A stretch of 64,000 bases of DNA from Paenibacillus sp. MAEPY2 (GCF_000499205.1 NZ_AWUK01000010.1:248001-312000); one strand, 5' to 3'. Positions 33,266-42,190 are shown, numbered from the stretch's first letter. The notes: generated by a model not told the origin, from the sequence alone. Program-made: numbers and translations.

Positions 33266-33844
33266 ATGTTCATATTTCAATTTATACCATGGCTGATTGC
33301 TGTGGTGACACTTATATCTGTGATATCTATCGTGCTGGTCAGTTGGAAAAACGGAATCTCGCCGATGCCGACTTCCCGCCTTGTCAGGCATACGGTCATC
33401 CGAGAGGTTAATCGTATTCCAGGCTACGGCGATGTTATTGAAGCGGGCTCCGGGTGGGGAACGTTGGCACTGGACGTGGTTAGGCATTGCCCTGGTAAAC
33501 GGCTTACGGGTATTGAGAATTCTATCGTTCCCTTGTGGGCTTCCCAACTGTTTGCTTTTCTAAGTGTCCGCTTGCGGAGAGTGAAGGGAAAACGCCATTC
33601 TCTGGAGGGACGGCTGCGATTTGTTCGTGGCAACATCTATACCCGTTCATATGAACATGCAGATTGCGTTATCTGTTACTTGTTCCCTGGTGCGATGGAT
33701 CGGCTCGTGGACAAATTCAGCCGTGAGCTGCCGCCAGGAGCAAAGGTAATTAGTGTCTGTTTTGCACTTCCAGGCAAGGTGCCCCTACGGACAATCACGT
33801 GCCGGGATACGTTACGGACCAAGGTGTATGTGTATACGTTCTAA
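33266..33844 (+). CDS. Membrane-anchored class I SAM-dependent methyltransferase
   Basis: 192 residues. An N-terminal hydrophobic helix (IPWLIAVVTLISVISIVLVS) anchors the protein, followed by a compact methyltransferase fold: motif I DVIEAGSGWGTLALDVVRHC, motif II LTGIENSIVP, then GNIYTRSYEHADCVICYLF and ELPPGAKVISVCFALPG. The layout resembles small class I methyltransferases with a signal anchor found in firmicutes. The substrate is unknown; a membrane-proximal small molecule or lipid is possible (inference). The ATG at 33266 follows a GTTGAGG site. Confidence 0.78.
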   Translation: MFIFQFIPWLIAVVTLISVISIVLVSWKNGISPMPTSRLVRHTVIREVNRIPGYGDVIEAGSGWGTLALDVVRHCPGKRLTGIENSIVPLWASQLFAFLSVRLRRVKGKRHSLEGRLRFVRGNIYTRSYEHADCVICYLFPGAMDRLVDKFSRELPPGAKVISVCFALPGKVPLRTITCRDTLRTKVYVYTF

Positions 33845-33889
33845 GCGCTAACGGGCCAGAACAAAGACACTCGGTTAGAGGTGAATATG

Positions 33890-34435
33890 TTAAATATTAT
33901 TTTTAACTAATAGCCCAACTTGGATTGCTACTGTTTCAGTACTTCCTGTTAATTCTTCCAAAACAAAAGATTCCATAACCCCAACAACAGCCATGCCTAA
34001 AAATTTCAAAACAATATTTTTATCGAATTGTTTATTCTCAGTGGATGAAGCATCTAGCCTTTTTTCAATATCATTCATAACAAACTTTAAAAGTTTTTTT
34101 CTAAAAGAAAAGGTACTCGTGCTTTTAAAGAGCGATGCAAAGAAATTTTTATGTGTTTCAAAATATTCAAACCATGTTACAGAACCTTTATAAAAATCAA
34201 CATTCTGCTTATATTCACATATCTCCTCGAGTTCTTTCAAATGACAATCTACAATGTGGTCTAATAAGTCATATTTATCTACATAGTGTAAATAGAACGT
34301 TTTTCTACCCAGATCAGCTTTCTCTGCAATATCTTTAACGGTAATATCATCAAACCCTATTTCGATTAACATTTCTAAAAAGGCTGATTGAATAGCTTTT
34401 TGTGATTTTAGTTTTCTACGATCTATTGTACTCAT
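33890..34435 (-). CDS. TetR/AcrR-family transcriptional regulator
   Basis: 181 residues. The N-terminal helix-turn-helix is canonical: RRKLKSQKAIQSAFLEMLIE, then IGFDDITVKDIAEKADLGRK and TFYLHYVDKYDLLDHIV. The C-terminal ligand domain is of the DhaS-like group (NFFASLFKSTSTFSFRKKLL). The gene is markedly AT-rich compared with its neighbours, which suggests acquisition. It is divergent from the alpha/beta hydrolase at 34659, and the spacer contains a perfect 11-bp inverted repeat (34453-34486) that may be its operator. Confidence 0.92.
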   Translation of the reverse strand: MSTIDRRKLKSQKAIQSAFLEMLIEIGFDDITVKDIAEKADLGRKTFYLHYVDKYDLLDHIVDCHLKELEEICEYKQNVDFYKGSVTWFEYFETHKNFFASLFKSTSTFSFRKKLLKFVMNDIEKRLDASSTENKQFDKNIVLKFLGMAVVGVMESFVLEELTGSTETVAIQVGLLVKNNI

Positions 34436-34452
34436 AAATAAAACTCCCTTTA

Positions 34453-34486
34453 TTTAATACACAGTTTTTAAATCGTGTGTATTAAA
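34453..34486. promoter_or_regulatory. Palindromic operator candidate for the TetR regulator
   Basis: TTTAATACACA (34453-34463) and TGTGTATTAAA (34476-34486) are perfect 11-bp arms with a 12-base spacer. A further half-site TTAATACACA lies at 34553-34562, nearer the hydrolase gene. The position just upstream of the TetR start fits autorepression. Confidence 0.7.
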
Positions 34487-34658
34487 ACTCAAAGTTGAGA
34501 ATGTGGTCATTGATGTTTTCAATTATGCACCTTAATATTATACATCTGGTCATTAATACACACAAGAGTAACAGCGGTAGTAACAAAAAACAATAGATAA
34601 GTAAGGGCATCAAACAAAATATAATTTCCAATATTTTTTTACAAAAAGGAGAAAAAAC

Positions 34659-35564
34659 ATGAAAAAATCAGTAGCTTTTAAAAATGGTCAGTTAAACATG
34701 GCGGGTAACCTTTACTTGCCAGAAGGATTCGATGAAAGTAAAAAATATTCTGGGATTGTTGTTGTACACCCTGGTGGAGGAGTAAAAGAACAAACGGCAG
34801 GTCTATATGCACAAAAACTTTCTGACAAAGGTTATGTTGCATTAGCATATGATGCATCTCATCAGGGAGAAAGCGAAGGAGAACCACGTTTGCTTGAAGA
34901 CCCGTATGTCCGAGTGGAAGATGTACGCTCTGCTGTGGATTATGTAACAACCCTTCCGTTTGTTGACCAAGAAAAGATTGGAGCACTTGGTATTTGTGCC
35001 GGTGGCGGTTATGCCGTAGTTGCAGCCCAAACTGAACGTCGCATCAAAGCATTAGCAACGGTTAGTGCAGTTGATATCGGTGCTATGTTCCGGGAAGAAA
35101 CAGGCAGCATTGAAGCACAATTGCAAACACTTGAAGCGGTTGCGAAACAGCGTACTGCAGAAGCAAATGGAGCAGAATCCGTGTTCCAGAATTATGTGCC
35201 CGATTCCCCTGAAGCATTTGATGAACATACACCATCGTATTTACGGGAACGTTATGAATACTACAGAACACCAAGAGCCCAGCATCCAAACTCAAGTAAT
35301 CGGTTTTTGTTAACTAGCGTTAACAAAATCTTGTCATTTTCTGCAATAGACGAAAAAATCAGTAATTTCTTAACACAACCGCTTTTGATAATCGCAGGTA
35401 CGGAGGCAGAAGACACACGAGATTACAGTAAACAGGTTTTTGAATTATCGAACGGATCAAAAGAATTGTTCTGGGTTGAGGGTGCGACACATATCTCTCT
35501 GTACGATAAAGATGTGGATCGAGCTGTACCGAAGTTAACAGAGTTCTTTGGCAATAATCTTTAA
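34659..35564 (+). CDS. Alpha/beta hydrolase, dienelactone-hydrolase-like
   Basis: 301 residues with the alpha/beta hydrolase fold. The oxyanion loop region is VVVHPGGGVKEQTAGLYAQK, the nucleophile elbow is LGICAGGGYAV with cysteine in the nucleophile position (as in dienelactone hydrolase rather than serine), and the catalytic histidine lies in EGATHISLYD. The acid is probably in IIAGTEAED. AAAGGAG is eight bases ahead of the ATG. It is divergent from and probably controlled by the TetR gene, and shares its low GC, so both may have arrived together. Substrate unknown. Confidence 0.88.
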   Translation: MKKSVAFKNGQLNMAGNLYLPEGFDESKKYSGIVVVHPGGGVKEQTAGLYAQKLSDKGYVALAYDASHQGESEGEPRLLEDPYVRVEDVRSAVDYVTTLPFVDQEKIGALGICAGGGYAVVAAQTERRIKALATVSAVDIGAMFREETGSIEAQLQTLEAVAKQRTAEANGAESVFQNYVPDSPEAFDEHTPSYLRERYEYYRTPRAQHPNSSNRFLLTSVNKILSFSAIDEKISNFLTQPLLIIAGTEAEDTRDYSKQVFELSNGSKELFWVEGATHISLYDKDVDRAVPKLTEFFGNNL

Positions 35565-35597
35565 GAAGATATTATTCATAGAACATATAAAATGAAG

Positions 35598-35636
35598 AAA
35601 CCCAGCAATCTTCGCATGAAGGTAGCTGGGTTTTTG
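35598..35636. terminator. Bidirectional terminator
   Basis: AAACCCAGC (35598-35606) pairs with GCTGGGTTT (35625-35633), with an inner CTTC-GCAT-GAAG hairpin and a T run, between convergent genes. Confidence 0.85.
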
Positions 35637-35650
35637 ACTGAAGTTTTAAC

Positions 35651-37978
35651 TTACTTCGCGGTATCCGTAGTGCCCGTTGTTCCTGTGGTATCGGTTGTTG
35701 TGCCCGATGTACCGGACTCTGTTCTGTTTCTTCCGCCTCCGAAACCACCTTGGCCACGGCCTCCGCCTGGACCACCCATACCTGAATTGGCAGTTGTTAC
35801 ACCAGATTCATTCACCCAAGTTACGTTGCTTGTGGATTGGAAGGCAACGACTTTGGTTCCGCCACTATACGTTCCGTCTGTATAGAGTCCATCCACTGCT
35901 TTGCCAGTCGATGTTCCGCCGGAGTAGATCACATAAGAACCGTCTTTTTTCAGATCCGGGGAGCTAATAACTACCGTTTGATAATCTTTCGCTGGAGCAA
36001 AGGTCAGGATATTGTTGCCTTCGCTATCTTCCACATGCACTAGTGTTCCTGCTTTTAGCGTTTCAGGGAACGTCATGGCAATGGTATTTTGAGTCGATGC
36101 TTCAGATGTTGCCTGAGCCATACCTGAGCTTCCCGCTGAGACAAGATATCCGCCGCTCAGCTCGAAGTTACCGTCATAATCCAGTGCTCCGTTGCCATTG
36201 TCTGTTGGACCGTTCACAATGACGGTTCCGTCTGTCATATAGATGGAGCCATTTGAATCCAGTCCATCGCCGCCAGCATTGACGGTGAGAGAACCGCCGT
36301 TGATATGAAGCGCACTGTTGCTGGCAGATTCACCCGGCATACCACCTGGAGCACCGCCTTGTGGGCGAGTATTGCTATTCGCGTCTGTACTTTGATCTGC
36401 TTGATTCGTAGTTGATGTTGTGCCAGTCGTCTCTGTAACAGAAATGTTGGAGACTGCAGTTGTATCGGCTCCTTGAGTGCTATCATCTGCAGTGGTTGCT
36501 GCATCCGCATCAGCGTCAGTTGCAGTTATTTCACCGGAAGCATTCACGCCATCATCTGATGCAGTTACATCCACATCCCCATCGTTCAGGGTGATGATTG
36601 CACCTTCAAGGCCTTCATAACTCTTGGCAATCACGATCGTTCCGCCGTTAATGGTAAGCGCCTGATCTGCATGAATGCCGTCATCACCGGATTCAATGCT
36701 GAATTTGCCGTCGTTCACCGTCACATTGTTGTTGCTGTGCAGGGAATCATCCATGGAATCGATCGTATACGTACCGCCATTGACGGTAAGGTCAGCCCCG
36801 GCTTTAAGTGCTTTGGCACTCGTTGTTTCTTCTTCTGTTGTTGTTGTGCTTGTGTCTGCATCTGCATTGGAATCAGCAGGTGCTGTTGCATTGGTCGAGC
36901 TGGATGGAGCTGCGCCTGTTGCGTTCGTTCCATCATTGCTTGGCATACCGGCAGGTGGTTCTCCATCCGGTGGTGTGCCCATATCGGTTGGAGGTGTACC
37001 GCCACCCCATCCACCGCCACCGCCGCCAAATGGTCCTTCTTCTACTTTGGCTGGTGCATTGGCACTGCCGCCTCCGGTTACGATGTTATATGTGCCGCCA
37101 TCGGTAACCAATGCGGTCTCCGCTTGAATGCCGTCGCTACCGCTGTTGATGTTGAATGTACCTCCAGAAATGGCAACGAAGCCTTTGGTCGTATCCGTAT
37201 CGTTTGTGGATTTGATGCCGTCACCTTCTGAATTAACGGTAATTGTACCGGCTTGAATCGCTACCATATCTTTACCTTTGATGCCGTCATCGGCAGATTT
37301 GACGTTGATTGTGCCACTGATGATTTTCAAATCATCCTTGCTCGTAATACCTTCATTGTAATTACCTGTAACCGTCAGCTTGCCTGTACCATTGAACGTC
37401 AGATCTGCCTTGCTGAAGAAGGCTGCATCCGGCTCATCCGTTGTATCGTCTGCATATACGTATGTCTTGCCATCGGAGACAGCATTCTCGGTTCCTTCCT
37501 CCAGCGTAATGATGGCTTTGCCCGCTTTCTGGATATAGATGGCTGCACTGTCGTTATCATTGATGGTTGCCCCGTTTAATACCAGATGTACGGTACCCTT
37601 ATCTGCAACATTGACTACAATCTGTCCATCCGTAAGCTTGCCGCTAAGGACATAAGTACCCGCTGCGGAGATGGTTACCGATCCGTTTGCTGCTTTTGCA
37701 CCTGATCCTGTGATGGAAGCGGTCGTACCGTTCAACTTGATCGTTGTGGAATCCGTTGCACTCCAGCTAACATTGGTATCATCTGCATCCAGAGTGACCA
37801 GATCGGCATACTTCACCGAGGTTTGTTCACTAACGGATACGGTTTTGGTTGTCCCTGTCGTTGACACTGCGGCATTTGCGGTGCTGCTGGTTGCTGCCGG
37901 AGAGCTGCATGCTGTAACCATTGCCGTAATCATCGCGACGGACCACAGTTTGCTGCCAGTTATAATTTTCTTTTTCAT
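35651..37978 (-). CDS. Cthe_2159-like carbohydrate-binding beta-helix lipoprotein
   Basis: 775 residues. The N-terminus is a lipoprotein signal (LWSVAMITAMVTACSS, cysteine at residue 24). The body consists of many short repeats with GGT/SIxxxSxDDGI patterns (SADDGIKGKDMVAIQAGTIT, GGTFNINSGSDGIQAE, SGDDGIHADQALTINGGTIV) that stack as a parallel beta-helix, as in the polysaccharide-binding Cthe_2159 protein (DUF4353). Low-complexity Gly/Pro and Thr/Ala linkers lie in the middle, and a Gly-rich tail ends it. It follows the DUF4956 and VTC genes on the same strand with a 22-base gap. The three probably form one operon controlled by the divergent two-component system. Confidence 0.86.
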   Translation of the reverse strand: MKKKIITGSKLWSVAMITAMVTACSSPAATSSTANAAVSTTGTTKTVSVSEQTSVKYADLVTLDADDTNVSWSATDSTTIKLNGTTASITGSGAKAANGSVTISAAGTYVLSGKLTDGQIVVNVADKGTVHLVLNGATINDNDSAAIYIQKAGKAIITLEEGTENAVSDGKTYVYADDTTDEPDAAFFSKADLTFNGTGKLTVTGNYNEGITSKDDLKIISGTINVKSADDGIKGKDMVAIQAGTITVNSEGDGIKSTNDTDTTKGFVAISGGTFNINSGSDGIQAETALVTDGGTYNIVTGGGSANAPAKVEEGPFGGGGGGWGGGTPPTDMGTPPDGEPPAGMPSNDGTNATGAAPSSSTNATAPADSNADADTSTTTTEEETTSAKALKAGADLTVNGGTYTIDSMDDSLHSNNNVTVNDGKFSIESGDDGIHADQALTINGGTIVIAKSYEGLEGAIITLNDGDVDVTASDDGVNASGEITATDADADAATTADDSTQGADTTAVSNISVTETTGTTSTTNQADQSTDANSNTRPQGGAPGGMPGESASNSALHINGGSLTVNAGGDGLDSNGSIYMTDGTVIVNGPTDNGNGALDYDGNFELSGGYLVSAGSSGMAQATSEASTQNTIAMTFPETLKAGTLVHVEDSEGNNILTFAPAKDYQTVVISSPDLKKDGSYVIYSGGTSTGKAVDGLYTDGTYSGGTKVVAFQSTSNVTWVNESGVTTANSGMGGPGGGRGQGGFGGGRNRTESGTSGTTTDTTGTTGTTDTAK

Positions 37979-38000
37979 ATTATATCGTTCCCTTCGAATT

Positions 38001-38693
38001 TTAATATTCAGTGGTTGTTGGACTCATGGTTAACGAGATATCCAGATTACCGTTACGGGTACGGATCATATCGAGAAATTCTTTTTGATTGACACTTTCA
38101 TGAATGTTGACGTTGTAGACCAGCTCGTACAGACTGCCAAGCTCGGTTGTTCTGATTTTTTTGAGCTCATGAACCACATTGAATTTGTGGAATACTTCGT
38201 CGAGCGCTTCTTCGTAACTCAGATTCTCGGGAATGGTCACTTTCAATGTTTTTTGCTGGCTTTTCTTCGCTCCGAAGTTGAAGCGGCTCAGGACAAACAT
38301 CAGTACACACAGGATGATGGTAAACAGTACAGCATAACCGAATGCGCCTACACCGCAGGCAAGACCGGAAGCCATGGTGAACAAAACGTAAGCAATGTCT
38401 TTCGGGTCACCAGGCGCACTTCTGAATCGGATGATGGAGAAGGCACCGGCCAGGCTGAATGCACGGGCAATGTTGCTGCCGATCAGAAGAATGATAATGG
38501 CTACGATGACGGGCAAGACAACCATCGTTAGCGTAAAGCTCTGGGAGTATGTGCTTTGATTCGTCTTCATGTATGTCAGGCTGATAATGGCCCCCATAAT
38601 GATGGCAAGGCCGATGGTAACGATGGCATTGCTGAAGGTCAGAGTTGTATCGGTTAGTGCAGAACTAAAGATGGAATCAAGCATACAGGACAC
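38001..38693 (-). CDS. DUF4956 membrane protein
   Basis: 230 residues with four or five membrane helices in the first 140 residues (TFSNAIVTIGLAIIMGAIIS, VLPVIVAIIILLIGSNIARA). They are followed by the conserved AFSLAGAFSIIRFRSAPGDP element and a soluble C-terminal domain (LSYEEALDEVFHKFNVVHEL). These are marks of the DUF4956 family, whose biochemical role is unknown. Members regularly sit beside VTC-type polymerase genes. The start overlaps the end of the VTC gene by 17 bases, so translation is coupled. Confidence 0.9.
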   Translation of the reverse strand: MSCMLDSIFSSALTDTTLTFSNAIVTIGLAIIMGAIISLTYMKTNQSTYSQSFTLTMVVLPVIVAIIILLIGSNIARAFSLAGAFSIIRFRSAPGDPKDIAYVLFTMASGLACGVGAFGYAVLFTIILCVLMFVLSRFNFGAKKSQQKTLKVTIPENLSYEEALDEVFHKFNVVHELKKIRTTELGSLYELVYNVNIHESVNQKEFLDMIRTRNGNLDISLTMSPTTTEY

Positions 38694-39495
38694 GCTCTCT
38701 TTCTGTGATTGTTTTTTCTTGTTGGATGGATGGGTTGAAATCGGTACCCGGCAGCAATTCTCGTTCAGTCTGGTAGTTCAGATTGGTTGTTCTGGCCAGA
38801 TGTCTGTACTCATTGCCGTATTTCGAGAATCCGGTGCGATAAAGACCGTGTTCGGATAACAGTTGGGAGAGCCACATCGGAACGGTTTTCTCGGCTTTGA
38901 CTTCCATCAGCCAGCGCCCGTCTTTCACCAGCGGCTCACCGTAATCTCCCTGCTCCAGCTTCAGATCGTATCTGCGACTGCGGATGTTGGTATCAAAGGT
39001 GATGCGGAGATCGCGGCTGTTCTTATCGAATAGAGCCTTGCGTTCATACGCCAGATAGACCTTCGGTTCGAGATCGTACAGCCGTAGGAAGTATTTGATC
39101 TCTTCGAGGACCTGTTTGTTCATGTAATCCGCCAGATCAGGTGCCTTGCCTGTCTGAACGAATTCGTATGCCTCGTCCAGCTTCAGGGCAGTTCGGCGTT
39201 TGTTCACCAGGCCAAATACTTTCTTTTTGATCTCCAGATAGACCTTCGCATTTTCTTCAGGTACTCCGTATGCCCGCAGTCTCAGCTTCTCCTTGTATTT
39301 GGGCTTGGAGAGACTGGCGCGGATCAGGGAATCCTGCGGAGTGTCGAAGTACAGGTTGCTGATGGAGTAGAACTCGTGTTTCTTGTTAAAGGCATCCAGC
39401 TCCATATATTTCAGCAGGTCGGTGTAAAAGTTCTCGTATTGCTCATCCGTCAGGAGATACTTGCTCTCATATCGGTTGAATACTTCAATTGCCAT
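38677..39495 (-). CDS. VTC-domain polyphosphate polymerase
   Basis: 272 residues with the CYTH/VTC tunnel fold that polymerises phosphate from ATP. The charged tunnel motifs are visible in order: NRYESKYLLTDEQ, KLRLRAYGVPEENAKVYLEI followed by KKKV and KRRTAL, RDLRITFDTNIRSRRYDL, WLMEVKAEKTVPMWL and GFSKYGNEYRH. Unlike yeast Vtc4 it has no SPX domain. It is the first gene of a three-gene minus-strand operon (VTC, DUF4956, Cthe_2159-like) and is divergent from a two-component system. A mirrored 19-bp repeat pair lies in the shared promoter region. Confidence 0.9.
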   Translation of the reverse strand: MAIEVFNRYESKYLLTDEQYENFYTDLLKYMELDAFNKKHEFYSISNLYFDTPQDSLIRASLSKPKYKEKLRLRAYGVPEENAKVYLEIKKKVFGLVNKRRTALKLDEAYEFVQTGKAPDLADYMNKQVLEEIKYFLRLYDLEPKVYLAYERKALFDKNSRDLRITFDTNIRSRRYDLKLEQGDYGEPLVKDGRWLMEVKAEKTVPMWLSQLLSEHGLYRTGFSKYGNEYRHLARTTNLNYQTERELLPGTDFNPSIQQEKTITERERVLYA

Positions 39496-39574
39496 TGGGA
39501 TTCAGTCCTTTCATCCATGTTTTGTATGTTTTGATTCCTCGTGTATTGCTTCCATGTCTGTATCTTAGAGCGCC

Positions 39575-39593
39575 AACCTTGAATGAATCTTAA
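39575..39593 (-). promoter_or_regulatory. Candidate response-regulator site, left copy
   Basis: AACCTTGAATGAATCTTAA is the mirror of the copy at 39660-39678, with one central mismatch. It lies about 80 bases upstream of the VTC gene, where an activator of the minus-strand operon would bind. Confidence 0.6.
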
Positions 39594-39659
39594 ATGAATG
39601 ATTTTACATTCCGTTGATCTTTTTTTACTTTCCTTTAATAGTCCGCGAAAAAAGTTGAA

Positions 39660-39678
39660 TTAAGATTGATTCAAGGTT
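39660..39678 (+). promoter_or_regulatory. Candidate response-regulator site, right copy
   Basis: TTAAGATTGATTCAAGGTT ends 19 bases before a perfect TATAAT (39698-39703) of the two-component operon, covering the -35 position. This is where OmpR/PhoB-type activators bind. It suggests that one regulator activates both divergent operons. Confidence 0.62.
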
Positions 39679-39697
39679 CGGTTGCTACAATCGTTGG

Positions 39698-39703
39698 TAT
39701 AAT
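39698..39703 (+). promoter_or_regulatory. -10 box of the two-component operon
   Basis: A perfect TATAAT 48 bases before the regulator start. No -35 consensus is present; the 19-bp repeat occupies that position, as expected for an activator-dependent promoter. Confidence 0.6.
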
Positions 39704-39750
39704 AGATTGACATATATCGAAACCAATTCATGCAGAGGAATGAAGAACCG

Positions 39751-40428
39751 ATGAGAATACTTATTGCGGAAGATGAGGTTCATTTGGCAGAAGCCGTATC
39801 GCAAATATTGAAAAAACACAATTACTCTGTAGACATGGTGCATGACGGGAGAGCGGGTCTGGATTATGCGTTGAGCGGAATCTATGATCTATTACTGCTC
39901 GACATCATGATGCCGGAAATGGACGGGATTACCGTGCTGAAGAAACTGCGCAGCGAAGGCAATCATACGCCCGTCATTCTGCTCACAGCCAAAGGAGAAA
40001 TTTCAGACAAAGTGACCGGGCTGGATTATGGAGCCGATGATTATATAGCGAAGCCCTTTGCGACGGAGGAATTGCTCGCCCGGATTCGGGCCGCTCTGAG
40101 AAGGAAGGGAGAAGTTGTTCCGGAGGATGGACTGAAGTTCGGTGACATCGAACTGAATACGACGCAGCTGAAGCTGAGTGTGCAAGGCAAGGAAATCAAG
40201 CTGAATCTGAAGGAAAATGAGCTGCTGGAACTGCTGATTACGCGCAAACAGGCCATTACCTCCAAAGAGCAGATTATTGAGAAGTTATGGGGTTTCGATT
40301 CGGAAGTGGAGTATAACAATGTGGAGGTGTACATCTCGTTTTTGCGCAAAAAATTAACCTTCCTGAACTCTTCGGTCCGCATTAATACGATTCGGGGTGT
40401 GGGGTACGTACTTGAGGTGACGTCCTGA
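39751..40428 (+). CDS. OmpR/PhoB-family response regulator
   Basis: 225 residues: a receiver domain (about 1-118, MRILIAEDE acidic pocket, phospho-aspartate in LLLLDIMMPEMDG, lysine in IAKPFATEELLARI) and a winged-helix DNA-binding domain (about 128-223, KENELLELLITRKQAITSKE, EYNNVEVYISFLRKKL, INTIRGVGYVL). The ATG at 39751 gives a canonical receiver start; an ATG at 39730 would add seven residues ahead of it. The stop overlaps the kinase start by one base. Its probable targets are the mirrored 19-bp sites in the divergent promoter region. Confidence 0.94.
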   Translation: MRILIAEDEVHLAEAVSQILKKHNYSVDMVHDGRAGLDYALSGIYDLLLLDIMMPEMDGITVLKKLRSEGNHTPVILLTAKGEISDKVTGLDYGADDYIAKPFATEELLARIRAALRRKGEVVPEDGLKFGDIELNTTQLKLSVQGKEIKLNLKENELLELLITRKQAITSKEQIIEKLWGFDSEVEYNNVEVYISFLRKKLTFLNSSVRINTIRGVGYVLEVTS

Positions 40429-41729
40429 TGTTCAAGAAACTCAGAAACCGATTTCTGATCGTGAACCTGGTATCCATCTCGATTATGATGCTGGTTGCCT
40501 TTGCCACGATCTACATGATTACGTACCAGAATGTGCAGCGGGAAACCAATATGGAGCTGTTCAAAGTATCGGATTTCTATCATGGTCCGTACAATTCCAC
40601 CAAAATGCAGCGTGGAGAAGATCGGGATTCGGGAACGGGGTCCCCCCCATCTGACTCTATAGAAAACGGAGCTCCAGGGAGTGATCCGAATTCACCGCCA
40701 GGGCGTTCCGTGTCGTTCATGATCAAGACAGACACTGCATGGACAATTACGGATACGCACTCCAGATTTGATATGGACGACACGTTCTATACCGAAGCAT
40801 TGCAAAAGGTGAATAAAGTCGATAATCTGGACCGGAAGACCGGTCAGTTTACGCTGAATGGGACGGACTGGGCGTATGTAATCGATCCGAGCAGCACCGG
40901 GCACATGATTGTGTTCATGGATGTGACAGCCCAACAGGGTATCCTTACGAATCTGATTTATACGTTTGCCATCGTAGGTTTGATCATGCTGATCGCCATC
41001 TACTTCCTGAGCCGCTATTTCGCCAATCGTTCCATTACCCCGGTCAAGGAAGCCTTCGAGAAACAAAAGCAGTTCATAGCCGATGCTTCGCATGAACTGA
41101 AAACGCCGCTGGCTATCATTAATACCAACACGGATGTGCTGCTTGCGAACCGGGAGGATACGATTGAGAACCAGGCCAAATGGCTGCTTTATATCAAATC
41201 GGAAACGGAACGCATGTCGGGACTAACGAATGATCTGTTATATCTGACTCAAATTGATGATTCGCGATCATCGATGATTCATGCCAAGTTCAATATGAGC
41301 GATGCAGTGGAAACGATCATTTTGACGATGGAAGCGGTCATTTTCGAGAAAAATATATCTCTGGACTACAGCATTGAGCCGCAGCTCATGGTCCATGGCA
41401 ACAGCGAACAGATCAAACAGGTCATTCTCATCCTGCTTGATAATGCCGTGAAATACTCCAGAGCCAAAGGCTCGGTCAACGTATCGTTGAAGAAACAGAA
41501 CAACGACGTTGTGCTGGCCGTTTCCAACACGGGAGAGGGCATCGCGCCTGAACATCTGGACCGAATCTTCGATCGCTTCTATCGCACGGATGCCTCCAGA
41601 GCACGCAAACATGGTGGACATGGACTGGGTCTTGCGATTGCAAGGTCGATCGTGGAACAGCACAAAGGCGAGATATATGCACGCAGTGTGGTGGGGGAAG
41701 GCGCAACATTCTACGTTCGTTTATCCTAG
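40428..41729 (+). CDS. Two-component sensor histidine kinase
   Basis: 433 residues. Two membrane helices (about 11-30 and 178-198) enclose an extracellular sensor region rich in Ser, Pro and Gly (SGTGSPPSDSIENGAPGSDP). The dimerisation domain has the phospho-histidine in DASHELKTPLAIINTN, and the ATPase domain follows with LLDNAVKYSRAKGSV, FDRFYRTDASRARKHGGHGL and GLAIARSIVEQHKGEI. No clear HAMP domain is seen between helix 2 and the HisKA region. It is co-translated with the regulator upstream. The signal is unknown; envelope or phosphate-related cues are possible from the divergent VTC operon (inference). Confidence 0.94.
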   Translation: MFKKLRNRFLIVNLVSISIMMLVAFATIYMITYQNVQRETNMELFKVSDFYHGPYNSTKMQRGEDRDSGTGSPPSDSIENGAPGSDPNSPPGRSVSFMIKTDTAWTITDTHSRFDMDDTFYTEALQKVNKVDNLDRKTGQFTLNGTDWAYVIDPSSTGHMIVFMDVTAQQGILTNLIYTFAIVGLIMLIAIYFLSRYFANRSITPVKEAFEKQKQFIADASHELKTPLAIINTNTDVLLANREDTIENQAKWLLYIKSETERMSGLTNDLLYLTQIDDSRSSMIHAKFNMSDAVETIILTMEAVIFEKNISLDYSIEPQLMVHGNSEQIKQVILILLDNAVKYSRAKGSVNVSLKKQNNDVVLAVSNTGEGIAPEHLDRIFDRFYRTDASRARKHGGHGLGLAIARSIVEQHKGEIYARSVVGEGATFYVRLS

Positions 41730-41813
41730 GGATAAGGAATAAGACATGTCTGTTGTGGGTTAACCTATGCTACAATGGCAACAGTATGTATGAATCAAGG
41801 AGCTGACTTTATC

Positions 41814-42098
41814 GTGACTGAAGCAAATTCAATCAATGAACAGGAAATGAAGGCATATATTGCGGAGAAGACGAAGGCAAGCGAAGCAAATATCGCTCTG
41901 GTCCTGAAGCATGAGCAGGCGTATATTAACAAGGCGCATGAAAATGCCAAAGGCGATGTGGATATCGACGGTGATGATCTGGCCGATTACATTCTGAGCC
42001 GCAAAGATGTAAAGCTCGACGAGCTCACCGTGGAAGGCATTTTGGATGCCGAAATGGACTATTTGATGGAAAAAGGTCTCGCAGGCTACGTGGATTAA
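41814..42098 (+). CDS. Small acidic protein of unknown function, 94 residues
   Basis: A helical acidic protein (NSINEQEMKAYIAEKTKASE, then ANIALVLKHEQAYINKAHEN, DVDIDGDDLADYILSRKDVK). I do not recognise the family. The GTG at 41814 follows AAGGAG by 11 bases; an ATG at 41775 is in frame but overlaps a TACAAT -10-like box. It has no signal peptide and a clean terminator after it, so it is probably a real single gene. Confidence 0.7.
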   Translation: MTEANSINEQEMKAYIAEKTKASEANIALVLKHEQAYINKAHENAKGDVDIDGDDLADYILSRKDVKLDELTVEGILDAEMDYLMEKGLAGYVD

Positions 42099-42143
42099 CA
42101 CGGTTTAGTTTTGCGGTTGTGCACCCGGTGTTTGATTTCAAAG

Positions 42144-42190
42144 AAATGACCTCAGCTTCCACGTTACGGTGGATGTTGAGGTCATTTTGA
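42144..42190. terminator. Bidirectional terminator
   Basis: AAATGACCTCA (from 42144) pairs with TGAGGTCATTT, with an inner TCCAC/GTGGA pairing, between convergent genes. Confidence 0.88.

Noticed and set aside
36671..37231. Plus-strand frames opposite the beta-helix lipoprotein, rich in Cys and Trp
   Set aside because: They arise from the Gly/Thr/Ala-rich repeats on the real coding strand; no start signals.
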